From: an uncultured Hungatella sp. | GTDB taxonomy: Bacteria > Bacillota > Clostridia > Lachnospirales > Lachnospiraceae | Direction of reading: 5' to 3' | Assembly: GCA_910585645.1 (NCBI GenBank) | Contig: CAJUFP010000054.1 | Span: 1-31,046, forward strand | Length of the DNA: 31,046 nt | Shown here: positions 23,698 to 31,046 of the stretch, one piece after another | How positions within the stretch are numbered: the first letter of the stretch is position 1 | Layout: the number at the start of each line of letters is the position of its first letter | Translations under genes and position numbers: made by a program | The notes under the pieces: generated by a model | The model's input: only the letters and a program-made list of their open reading frames with translations | Database searches by the model: none | What the model was told of the DNA's origin: nothing

Positions 23698-25881
23698 ATG
23701 AACATCATAAAAAGAAGCGGTAAGGAAGTCTGCTTTGAGGCAGAAAAGATCCAGAGTGCGGTGGAGAAAGCCAACGGCACAGTCAAGGAGGAGGAACACC
23801 TGACAAAGGCCCAGATCGCCAAGATCGTCCAGGCGGTGACGGTCAAGTGCCAGGAGCTTAATCGGGCGGCCGGAGTGGAAGAGATCCAGGATATGGTGGA
23901 AGAGGAGATCATGCGCCACGACGCGTACAAAGTCGCCAACCATTATATCACATACCGCTATAAAAGGCAACTGGTCCGCAAGGCCAACAGTACGGACCAG
24001 CAGATCCTAAGCCTGATTGAGTGCAGTAATGAGGAAGTGCTCCAGGAGAATTCAAATAAGAATCCGGTGGTCAACAGCGTACAGAGGGATTACATGGCGG
24101 GGGCGGTCAGCAAGGACATCACCAACCGCCTTTTGCTTCCCCAGGAAGTGGTCCAGGCTCATGAGGAGGGGATCATCCACTTCCATGACGCGGACTATTT
24201 TGCCCAGCACATGCACAACTGCGACCTGGTGAATCTGGACGATATGCTCCAGAACGGCACGGTCATCAGCGACACCCTCATCGAAAAGCCCCACAGCTTT
24301 TCCACAGCATGCAACATCGCCACCCAGATCATCGCCCAGGTGGCTTCCTCCCAGTACGGCGGCCAGAGCATTTCCCTGACCCATCTGGCGCCCTTTGTGG
24401 ACGTGAGCCGCCAGAAGATCGTGCTGGAGGTCCGGGAGGAGATGAAAGAGCTGGGGTGCGAGGGAACCAGGGAGCAGATGGAAGCGATTGTGGAGAAACG
24501 CCTTCGGGACGAGGTGAAGAAAGGCATCCAGACCATCCAGTACCAGGTTATTACCCTGATGACCACCAACGGCCAGGCGCCTTTTTTGACGGTGTTCATG
24601 TACTTAAACGAGGCGGGGCAGGACCACAGGCTGAAACATGACCTGGCCATGATCATCGAGGAAACTCTGCGCCAGAGGATCCAGGGAGTGAAGAACGAGA
24701 AGGGACAGTGGATCACCCCTGCGTTTCCGAAGCTGATCTATGTGCTGGAGGAGGACAACATTTATCCGGAAAGCCCCTACTACTACCTGACCGAGCTGGC
24801 TGCCAGGTGTACGGCCAAGCGGATGGTGCCGGACTACATTTCCGAGAAGATCATGATGCAGAACAAGGTGGACAAAAACGGGGAAGGCCACTGCTACACC
24901 TGCATGGGCTGCCGCAGCTTTCTCACCCCCTATGTGGACCCCCGGACAGGCAAGGGCAAATATTACGGCAGGTTTAACCAGGGCGTTGTGACCATCAGCC
25001 TTCCCGACGTGGCCCTGTCCTCACAAAGAGATGTGGAGAAGTTCTGGGAGATCTTAGATGAACGGCTGGAGCTTTGTTATAAGGCCCTGATGTGCAGGCA
25101 CAGGCGTCTTAAGGGGACTCTGTCTGACGTGGCTCCCATCCTGTGGCAGAACGGGGCCCTGGCCAGACTGAAGAAGGGGGAGACCATTGACAAGCTTCTC
25201 TACGGCGGGTACTCCACTATCTCCCTGGGCTACGCGGGCCTGTATGAGTGCGTGTACTACATGACAGGCCAGTCCCACACCAACCCGGAGGCCATGCCAT
25301 TTGCCCTGGAAGTGATGCAGCGGCTCAACGACGCCTGTAAGCGGTGGAAGGAGAAGGAGAACATTGACTTCTCCCTGTACGGGACCCCTCTGGAGTCCAC
25401 CACCTACAAGTTTGCCAAGTGCCTCCAGAAGCGGTTTGGCATCATCGAGGGCGTGACGGACAAGAACTACATTACCAACAGCTACCATATCCATGTGATG
25501 GAGGAGATCAACGCTTTTGACAAGCTGTCCATCGAGGCCAAGTTCCAGGCTCTGTCCCCGGGAGGGGCCATCAGCTATGTGGAAGTTCCGGATATGCAGG
25601 GCAATATCCCGGCGGTCATGGCGCTCCTTAAGCACATTTACGACAATATCATGTACGCGGAGCTGAACACCAAAAGCGATTACTGCCAGTGCTGCGGTTT
25701 TGACGGGGAGATCCGCATTGTGGAGGATGACCACGGAAAACTGGTATGGGAGTGTCCCCAGTGCGGAAACCGGGACCAGGACAAGATGAACGTGGCCAGA
25801 AGAACCTGCGGCTATATCGGGACGCAGTTCTGGAACCAGGGCAGGACCCAGGAGATCAAGGACCGGGTGCTCCACCTGTAG
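23698..25881 (+). CDS. nrdD: Anaerobic ribonucleoside-triphosphate reductase, class III
   Basis: 727 residues. An ATP-cone regulatory domain fills about residues 1-95 (IIKRSGKEVCFEAEKIQSAV, ending NHYITYRYKRQL). The ten-stranded catalytic barrel follows, with FSTACNIATQIIAQVASSQ and CYTCMGCRSF segments. The C-terminal zinc site is CQCCGF...CPQCGN, and the glycyl-radical loop is RRTCGYIG near residue 705. It reduces NTPs to dNTPs without oxygen, using formate as reductant in the well-studied enzymes, and supports strict anaerobic growth. The radical is installed by the activase encoded 9 bases downstream. I chose ATG 23698, with GGAG at 23685-23688. Confidence 0.96.
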   Translation: MNIIKRSGKEVCFEAEKIQSAVEKANGTVKEEEHLTKAQIAKIVQAVTVKCQELNRAAGVEEIQDMVEEEIMRHDAYKVANHYITYRYKRQLVRKANSTDQQILSLIECSNEEVLQENSNKNPVVNSVQRDYMAGAVSKDITNRLLLPQEVVQAHEEGIIHFHDADYFAQHMHNCDLVNLDDMLQNGTVISDTLIEKPHSFSTACNIATQIIAQVASSQYGGQSISLTHLAPFVDVSRQKIVLEVREEMKELGCEGTREQMEAIVEKRLRDEVKKGIQTIQYQVITLMTTNGQAPFLTVFMYLNEAGQDHRLKHDLAMIIEETLRQRIQGVKNEKGQWITPAFPKLIYVLEEDNIYPESPYYYLTELAARCTAKRMVPDYISEKIMMQNKVDKNGEGHCYTCMGCRSFLTPYVDPRTGKGKYYGRFNQGVVTISLPDVALSSQRDVEKFWEILDERLELCYKALMCRHRRLKGTLSDVAPILWQNGALARLKKGETIDKLLYGGYSTISLGYAGLYECVYYMTGQSHTNPEAMPFALEVMQRLNDACKRWKEKENIDFSLYGTPLESTTYKFAKCLQKRFGIIEGVTDKNYITNSYHIHVMEEINAFDKLSIEAKFQALSPGGAISYVEVPDMQGNIPAVMALLKHIYDNIMYAELNTKSDYCQCCGFDGEIRIVEDDHGKLVWECPQCGNRDQDKMNVARRTCGYIGTQFWNQGRTQEIKDRVLHL

Positions 25882-25890
25882 GAGAGGGAT

Positions 25891-26418
25891 ATGTATTACA
25901 GCAACATTAAGAAATGGGATATCGCTGACGGCGCGGGGGTGCGGGTGACGCTGTTTGTGTCCGGATGCACCAACCGCTGCCCCGGCTGCTTTCAGCCGGA
26001 GACCTGGGATTTTCATTACGGACAGCCCTTTACCCGGGAGACGTTGGAAGAGATCCTTCAGGCTCTGGAGCCGGAGTTTATCCGGGGGCTGACCCTTTTG
26101 GGGGGAGAGCCTATGGAGCCGGAGAACCAGCAGGTCCTGGCAGGACTCTTAAAGGCGGTAAAGGAGAAGTTTCCGGCAAAGGATGTGTGGTGCTACACAG
26201 GGTTTACCTATGAGGAGGATCTGCGCCCCGGCGGCAGGCGCCACTGTGATGTCACCGACCAGCTTTTGGCCATGGTGGATGTGCTGGTGGACGGAAGGTT
26301 CGTCCAGGAGAAGAAAAACCTGACCCTAAGCTTTCGGGGGTCGGAGAACCAGCGGGTGATCGATATGCCCGCCACCCTTCAAACGGGGCGGGTGGTATTG
26401 TCTGAATGGAACGGCTAA
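25891..26418 (+). CDS. nrdG: Anaerobic ribonucleotide reductase activating protein (radical SAM)
   Basis: 175 residues. The radical-SAM cluster motif CTNRCPGC (CxxxCxxC) sits near residue 28 after the typical NrdG start DGAGVRVTLFVSGC, and LTLLGGEPM is the SAM-binding GGE motif. It uses a [4Fe-4S] cluster and S-adenosylmethionine to form the glycyl radical on NrdD. Length and context are standard. GGAGAGGG lies directly before the ATG, and the two genes form an operon. Confidence 0.95.
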   Translation: MYYSNIKKWDIADGAGVRVTLFVSGCTNRCPGCFQPETWDFHYGQPFTRETLEEILQALEPEFIRGLTLLGGEPMEPENQQVLAGLLKAVKEKFPAKDVWCYTGFTYEEDLRPGGRRHCDVTDQLLAMVDVLVDGRFVQEKKNLTLSFRGSENQRVIDMPATLQTGRVVLSEWNG

Positions 26419-26565
26419 AGGCCAGGTTTTTGCCAGAGATTCCCTTATAATTTCCGGGAAAATACCGATATATATAATGTATTTATGGATTGAGGATCTC
26501 TGCCCTTTTGGATGGGGGTTCAACGATCAGATCACAGGTATATTTATACCGGAAAGGAGAACATT

Positions 26566-27603
26566 ATGGCAATTGGCGGTATTTCATCAAATTATTACAG
26601 CACGTATAACAACTACAGTTATAACGGCTACAGCGGCAATGGAGTAAACACCTGGACGGACAACGCCAACAAAGAGGCTGAGGCTTTAAAAGAAAGTCTG
26701 GGGATTGGGAGCACTGACAAGACCGGCAGTACCAGCAACAAGGTTAGCAGCGCTACCACAGCCAGCAGCGCCAGCTCATTCCTCATGGGGTATCAGATGG
26801 CACTGGAAGATCTGGAGTCCGCGGCCGGAAAGCTGCAGACTGACACCAAGGACAACGTATTTTCCAAGCTGGATTCCGCATGGAACGACATAGCCAACGG
26901 AAAAGGCACCAAGGATGGGTTGGAGAAGGCGCTTAACGACGTTGTTTCCGCAGTGAAGGATTTTGCTGATAAGTACAACCACACTGTATCTTACTTAAAG
27001 AAGAATGTGGAGCACGGTTCAGGCATATCCAGCCAGCTGGCCAGTTTCGAGAGAGGACTTCCCACGGAGAAAGCGTTAAAGACCATGGGTATGAGCCTTG
27101 ACAAGAACGGCAACCTGCAGGTGGATGAGAAGAAGCTGAAAGAGGCATTGGTAAGCGGCGTAGGCGCGTACATGAATGACGAGGGCGAGATACAGAATGG
27201 TATCACGTTCGACGCTTCCGGAAAGATGGAGATCGATCCGAAGAACAGCACCATGCAGGTGGATGACAAGGGCAATATCACTTACACAGGAACCAAGGAA
27301 GCGTTAACCAGCGGCTCCAACTTTGTGAAGGAGTCCATCGGCGGGCAGTACGGCATGGCTGACCGCATCGGAAACAAGGCGACCGCGGCTCTGGATTCCC
27401 CGGTCATCAATATTCTGGGCAGCGACGCTCCTGAGGCGGAAGCCATCAAGGAAGCGGAAAAGAAGGATGCCGGAACCTACGGTTCCACAAAGAAGCAATC
27501 CCAGATGTCTGATTCCTTCTTACAGTTTGCCAGCTTTGCGAAGAGCGGCGCTTACAACTTAAGCAACTATTACGCGGTTTCCATGCTGAATATGCTTGTA
27601 TAG
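26566..27603 (+). CDS. FliD-like flagellar hook-associated/cap-related protein, short form
   Basis: 345 residues without a signal peptide. The N-terminus is rich in Tyr, Asn, Ser and Gly (SSNYYSTYNNYSYNGYSGNG) with a Ser/Thr-rich linker. The middle (NDVVSAVKDFADKYNHTVSYLKK, then ALKTMGMSLDKNGNLQVDEKKLKEAL) resembles the C-terminal domain of the flagellar cap protein FliD. The C-terminal helix ends with MLNMLV. It lacks the FliD N-terminal D0 region and is shorter than ordinary FliD. It may be exported by the flagellar apparatus or be a reassigned relative, and no other flagellar gene lies in this window. I chose ATG 26566, with GGAAAGGAGA before it; a TATAAT at 26473-26478 may be its -10, with no strong -35. 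Confidence 0.6.
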   Translation: MAIGGISSNYYSTYNNYSYNGYSGNGVNTWTDNANKEAEALKESLGIGSTDKTGSTSNKVSSATTASSASSFLMGYQMALEDLESAAGKLQTDTKDNVFSKLDSAWNDIANGKGTKDGLEKALNDVVSAVKDFADKYNHTVSYLKKNVEHGSGISSQLASFERGLPTEKALKTMGMSLDKNGNLQVDEKKLKEALVSGVGAYMNDEGEIQNGITFDASGKMEIDPKNSTMQVDDKGNITYTGTKEALTSGSNFVKESIGGQYGMADRIGNKATAALDSPVINILGSDAPEAEAIKEAEKKDAGTYGSTKKQSQMSDSFLQFASFAKSGAYNLSNYYAVSMLNMLV

Positions 27604-27633
27604 GTGTAAGTTCGTTTTAAATGGGTACAGACA

Positions 27634-27664
27634 GGGGGCTGCGCGGTTTTGCGCAGCCCCCTTT
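27634..27664 (+). terminator. Intrinsic terminator after the FliD-like gene
   Basis: GGGGGCTGCGC (27634-27644) and GCGCAGCCCCC (27651-27661) form a perfect 11-bp, very GC-rich stem with a 6-base loop, then TTTAG. The T-run is short but the stem is strong. It lies between two convergent genes and may also slow transcription arriving from the minus-strand gene. Confidence 0.85.
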
Positions 27665-27689
27665 AGCTGTTGTACATCTCATTTGCATC

Positions 27690-30680
27690 TCATCCATTCT
27701 CATAAAATCGATTGGAATTGATCAGTTTTTCTTTCCGGATCTCAGTCATAGTGTCTGTGATATCCTTTATAAATACATAGTACAGCTGGTGTTCCTCGCC
27801 CCACTGGGAACTTTCCAGGTGGCCGCAGTCATCCACCCAACGGATCTGCCCGTCCTTTCGGATGATCCGGTACTGGACATAATCCATGTGGGTATCCGAC
27901 TGTCTGATCTGATCTTTGATCTCCCACTCCACCCGGTTTCGATCCTCCGGATGCACCATTCCCTTAAAAGATCCGCCGATGGCATCCATAAATTCTCCCA
28001 TGGTGTCATAGCCAAAGATGGTCATGACAGCCGGGTTGGCATAGAGGATCTGCTCATCACCTATGGCCCGGTAGATAAAGAAACCGTCGGACATGTTGGC
28101 CAGGGACTGGGCCATGCGCTCGTGGCGGCGGTCCTCCTCCTCCTTCATAATGGCGTCAATGCTGCGTATGGTGATGACAGCGGTTTTCGGGAGCCCGTTC
28201 TCCCGCTCGCCCACAGTAACGCTGGTCAGGCACCACTCCTCGTCAATGTGCTTGTCCCTGGCGCTTCTGCGGTACCGGTATTCCGCCGAACCGTGAGTCT
28301 TCAGGGTGGTCTTTAGATTTTCCAGGGACAAAAACCGTCTCACATTGTCCTCGTCATACCGCAGGATCTTGCCGGTGGCAAAATGGCGGTTTATCACAGC
28401 CTCGTAGTTGCCCCGCTCCATCATACCGTTGGCATCCGGATAGATCATCCGGCAGTAATTGTCCTTTAAGTGGAGGAAATAGACCTCCCGGTAGGCCAGA
28501 AGCATGCTGTTGAGCGCTCCCTCATGGATCTGCATATGGGTCACGTCCCGCATAATGCAGGCCGCGTACCCGTACTCATGCTGGTAAAGAGTCAGCTGAA
28601 GGTAGTGGCTGGAAACAGAGCTGTAGGCATAGTGGGTCAGGGTCTCGCCCTGGAACGCGGCCTGATAGGCCTTGGCCATCAGCTCCTTTCTGTCATCCCC
28701 GAAAGCTTTCATGATCAGACGGCGAAGCCGCTTAATATCGCTGCCGCAGCTTTTTTCCATCTCCCGGTTGATATACATGATCTCATAGTCGTAAGGGCGG
28801 CCCGAGGCGTCCAGAAGGATCTTGGAAAGCCCGTATCCGAACGGCAGATTTCCGTAGTACAGGTCCAGCTGGCGCTGCCTGCCTGCGGGAAGGTCGATTA
28901 CCTTCTGATGCTGCGATTCCTTTGCCCCGTATTGTTTGCGGAAGGCGGTGATGTCCACAAGGGAGCCGTAAAACAGTTTATGTCCCTCCCGCTCCCGCAG
29001 GAAAAAGAGCTTAATGTATACCCACAGAGGCTTTCCGTCCATGCGCAGATAGTGGATGTACCCGTCGGAACAGCTGGGGCGGTTCTCGTATGCCCGCTCA
29101 AAAAGGGAGAAGAGCAAAGGCCTGTCGTCGTCTCTCACGTGATCCCACAGCTTTCTGGCATAGTCTTTGCGGCTGTCAAAGTCCGCCCCTGCCAGCTGGG
29201 AATACTGCTCGTTGACCCGGGTGATCTGGATCTGGTTTTCATATACGTCATAAAATGCCGTGGCGCCCAGGATATTGTTGATCATGGTGTCCGTAAAGAG
29301 GTTGGCGTCCATCAGCTCCCTGGCGTGGAGGGCCTCCACCTGCCTGGTCCCCATGCCGTTAAGATCCAGCCGCCTCTCATCTGCCAGAAGATTTTCAAAT
29401 TCCGAGATGGGAAGAGGCTTAAAATAGTAATACCCCTGAGCGTACCGGCAGCCCATATTTCTCATAAAATTCTCGTGGTGCTGATTCTCAACTCCCTCCA
29501 GGATAATGGGCACGCCCAAAAGCCTGGCAATATTGACCACAGACTCCAGGATCCCGATCCCCTTGTGCTCCTCCTCCGCGCTCATGTTGAGGAAATCCAT
29601 ATCGATCTTCAACACGTCCACAGCCATACTCTTTAAGGTGTTGAGAGAGGAATAACCGCTTCCGAAATCGTCCATCATCACCAGGAAACCTGCTTTCTGC
29701 AGCCGTTTTACGGTGTCATTGACCTTGCTGGTTTCCTCGGCGTAGGCGCTCTCCGTGATCTCACATTTTACGTACCTGGCAGGAACACGGCAGGCCGTTG
29801 TAAGGTCTGTCAAAAACCCGGGCACGTCCATGGACAGGATATCCAGTCTGGAGATATTGATGGAAATGGGGACAGGGTGATAGCCTTTTTCCAGCCAGCC
29901 CTGGATCCAGGTGACCACCTTTGTCCAGACCGCCTTGTCCAGGTCAGTGATACAGTGATTTTTCTCAAGAACAGGGATGAAAGCTCCGGGAGGGACCACC
30001 TTGTCTTCGCGTATCCACCGGGCCAGGGCCTCCGCGCCTATGATCTTTCCGGAGGAGATGTCGCACTGGGGCTGGGCATAAAAGGTAAACTCGTCCCTGG
30101 CAAGGGCAGCCTTTACATCCGCCAGGACGCGCCACTCCTGTTCCAGGGAATTTTCCATGGTAGGCTCATAGAGGCGGATCCGCCTGGAGGGACTTCCCAG
30201 GGCCTGGGTCAGGGCCATGGTGGCTTTATCGTACATTAATTCCGGGGAAATAGAGAAATCGTCAATCTTGTACAGGCCTATGGCGGGCAGGGATCCCACG
30301 GTGCGGCTCTGCTCTTCGATGATGGAACACACCTCGTCCCACAAAGCGCGGATCAGGTCAATGCGGAAGGGAAGGATGACGCAGAAGTTATCGCCGTTAA
30401 AGTGTCCCGGGACGCCTCCGCACTCCGCGGCGAACTTTTTGAGGCACGCGGCAATGGCCAGGAGGATCTTGTCCCCGGCATCCCTTCCGTGGAACGTATT
30501 GATCATGCGGAAATGCTCGATGTCCAGAGCCGCCATTCCGTATGTCCCCGGCTGGGTGCCCTCTAAAAATTGTCTGACCGCGTACATGAATCCGCGGCTG
30601 CGGTAAAGTCCTGTGACAGGGTCCTGGTCATATGGTTCCAGAGAAGAGGCGGTTTTTTTGGCAGCAGGTTTGTTGTCCAT
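27690..30680 (-). CDS. c-di-GMP protein: degenerate GGDEF, intact EAL, C-terminal PAS-like repeats
   Basis: 996 residues. Residues ~15-170 form a GGDEF domain whose signature reads NGDNF near residue 93, so cyclase activity is doubtful. Residues ~180-425 form an EAL phosphodiesterase domain with all usual motifs: EALARW, SINIS, CEITES, DDFGSGYSSL, LKIDMDF, LEGVEN and AQGYYY. It should therefore hydrolyse c-di-GMP to pGpG. The rest (~440-985) holds several PAS-like sensor segments, the last being the clearest (FFIYRAIGDEQILYANPAV, then HPEDRNRV, then RWVDDCG). No membrane segment is seen, so it senses a cytoplasmic signal. The output domains lie before the sensors, the reverse of the common order. 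I chose ATG 30680 because GGGAGGT lies 7 bases upstream. Confidence 0.88.
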   Translation of the reverse strand: MDNKPAAKKTASSLEPYDQDPVTGLYRSRGFMYAVRQFLEGTQPGTYGMAALDIEHFRMINTFHGRDAGDKILLAIAACLKKFAAECGGVPGHFNGDNFCVILPFRIDLIRALWDEVCSIIEEQSRTVGSLPAIGLYKIDDFSISPELMYDKATMALTQALGSPSRRIRLYEPTMENSLEQEWRVLADVKAALARDEFTFYAQPQCDISSGKIIGAEALARWIREDKVVPPGAFIPVLEKNHCITDLDKAVWTKVVTWIQGWLEKGYHPVPISINISRLDILSMDVPGFLTDLTTACRVPARYVKCEITESAYAEETSKVNDTVKRLQKAGFLVMMDDFGSGYSSLNTLKSMAVDVLKIDMDFLNMSAEEEHKGIGILESVVNIARLLGVPIILEGVENQHHENFMRNMGCRYAQGYYYFKPLPISEFENLLADERRLDLNGMGTRQVEALHARELMDANLFTDTMINNILGATAFYDVYENQIQITRVNEQYSQLAGADFDSRKDYARKLWDHVRDDDRPLLFSLFERAYENRPSCSDGYIHYLRMDGKPLWVYIKLFFLREREGHKLFYGSLVDITAFRKQYGAKESQHQKVIDLPAGRQRQLDLYYGNLPFGYGLSKILLDASGRPYDYEIMYINREMEKSCGSDIKRLRRLIMKAFGDDRKELMAKAYQAAFQGETLTHYAYSSVSSHYLQLTLYQHEYGYAACIMRDVTHMQIHEGALNSMLLAYREVYFLHLKDNYCRMIYPDANGMMERGNYEAVINRHFATGKILRYDEDNVRRFLSLENLKTTLKTHGSAEYRYRRSARDKHIDEEWCLTSVTVGERENGLPKTAVITIRSIDAIMKEEEDRRHERMAQSLANMSDGFFIYRAIGDEQILYANPAVMTIFGYDTMGEFMDAIGGSFKGMVHPEDRNRVEWEIKDQIRQSDTHMDYVQYRIIRKDGQIRWVDDCGHLESSQWGEEHQLYYVFIKDITDTMTEIRKEKLINSNRFYENG

Positions 30681-30716
30681 GATAATACCTCCCAAAATGT
30701 GAATCTGTTAGGGAAT

Positions 30717-30745
30717 AGTATACTATTTTTCCGACATAAAATCAA
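30717..30745 (-). promoter_or_regulatory. Sigma-A-type promoter of the GGDEF/EAL gene with palindromic -10 region
   Basis: On the minus strand, TTGATT (30745-30740) and TATACT (30722-30717) are separated by exactly 17 bases, a good housekeeping promoter 37 bases upstream of the start codon. The -10 lies inside a perfect 14-bp palindrome, AATAGTATACTATT (30714-30727), which could be an operator for a dimeric repressor. The palindrome could also be chance in AT-rich DNA. Confidence 0.7.
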
Positions 30746-30813
30746 GGCGGGTTACCGTTCCGGGGTAGATGAATTGATATATAAGAGTGAGTAAGGGCGA
30801 AGGTTGTCGTGAT

Positions 30814-30977
30814 GCCAGTCAGAGAAGGAGAGATGTCCCGTCCGGGTTCAGATATGCCAAGCATTCCGATGAGCCCTTAAAGCGGGAACCAGTCGGGTAT
30901 CAGCCCTCCTGTTTCCCTGGTCTCATCTCCATGGCATAAATTCACCCTGCCGGGACATCTCTCCTTCTCTGCCTGGC
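30814..30977. mobile_element. MITE-like element with 27-bp terminal inverted repeats
   Basis: The ends 30814-30840 and 30951-30977 are inverted repeats matching at 26 of 27 positions (the single mismatch is T versus G at the sixth base). The 110-base centre has no coding capacity and no transposase. The left end plus the following ~25 bases recur, inverted, at window positions 1-54. This is the structure of a miniature inverted-repeat element, but a structured RNA or a dispersed intergenic hairpin family is also possible. No clear target-site duplication was found. The flanks 30681-30813 (apart from the promoter) and 30978-31046 hold nothing else I recognise. Confidence 0.6.
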
Positions 30978-31046
30978 AATGCAGAATTCGCCGGCTAAGA
31001 ATTGCTCACTTCAGGTGGTTCCGGTAGGGGCGCTGCCTCAACTTTG

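Noticed and set aside
25054..26016. 320-residue minus-strand open frame across nrdD and nrdG
   Set aside because: Both plus-strand genes are certain; the frame has a His/Val/Leu-rich shadow composition.
28470..29636. 388-residue plus-strand open frame
   Set aside because: It is antisense to the EAL and PAS coding region, which has full motif support on the minus strand.
1..31046. CRISPR array, tRNA, rRNA or prophage
   Set aside because: No regularly spaced direct repeats, cloverleaf sequences, rRNA stretches or phage structural genes were seen by eye on either strand.

Overview
The window looks like a moderately GC-rich member of the Bacillota, most probably a gut-type anaerobe of the family Lachnospiraceae (Clostridia). 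This is inferred from strong AGGAGG-type ribosome binding sites, an anaerobic class III ribonucleotide reductase with its activase, a FliD-like protein, and the style of the surface-glycan genes. No rRNA, tRNA, CRISPR array, prophage or IS transposase was seen.

Layout. (1) 1-2094: a partial dispersed repeat at the left edge, a palindromic repeat, and a gene (340-1671) for a TnpB/Cas12-superfamily protein. Its three RuvC catalytic acidic positions appear replaced (A256, A340, K419) while the zinc finger is kept. It is followed by a 423-base gene-free, hairpin-rich stretch that could encode its guide RNA. This is the best candidate for an unusual system: a TldR-like, RNA-guided, nuclease-dead DNA-binding regulator. 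(2) 2095-6490: a GT-B transferase of CDP-glycerol/polyol transferase type, a small membrane-anchored protein and two secreted proteins, one very acidic. (3) 6487-22149: a tightly packed operon, mostly with overlapping stop and start codons, for a decorated surface glycan. It encodes an NAD-sugar epimerase, two methyltransferases, a beta-propeller-like protein, a 1061-residue multidomain glycosyltransferase/nucleotidyltransferase, a LicC-LicA-like fusion, an SIS isomerase, two paralogous glycosyltransferases, a HAD phosphatase, an Rpe-like epimerase, an IspD/TarI-like cytidylyltransferase and a zinc polyol dehydrogenase. (4) 22233-23576: a MATE transporter. (5) 23698-26418: nrdD-nrdG behind a promoter carrying NrdR-box-like sites. 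(6) 26566-27603: a short FliD-like protein with a strong terminator. (7) 27690-30680, minus strand: a c-di-GMP protein with a degenerate GGDEF, an intact EAL and several C-terminal PAS-like segments, behind a good sigma-A promoter. (8) 30814-30977: a 164-bp MITE-like element with 27-bp terminal inverted repeats. The repeat at 1-54 is an inverted partial copy of it.

How the genes work together (inference). Isomerase, epimerase, dehydrogenase and cytidylyltransferase would build a CDP-activated pentitol or related polyol. The LicC/LicA-like fusion and the citrate-lyase-ligase-like module would make further nucleotide-activated precursors. The GT2, GT-B and GT9-like enzymes would assemble them and the methyltransferases would decorate the product. 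Five of the operon's proteins carry the same type of small Rossmann-like accessory module, as if the pathway were built from a common scaffold part. The dead TnpB homologue directly upstream is well placed to regulate a surface-antigen locus, but its target cannot be identified from this window.
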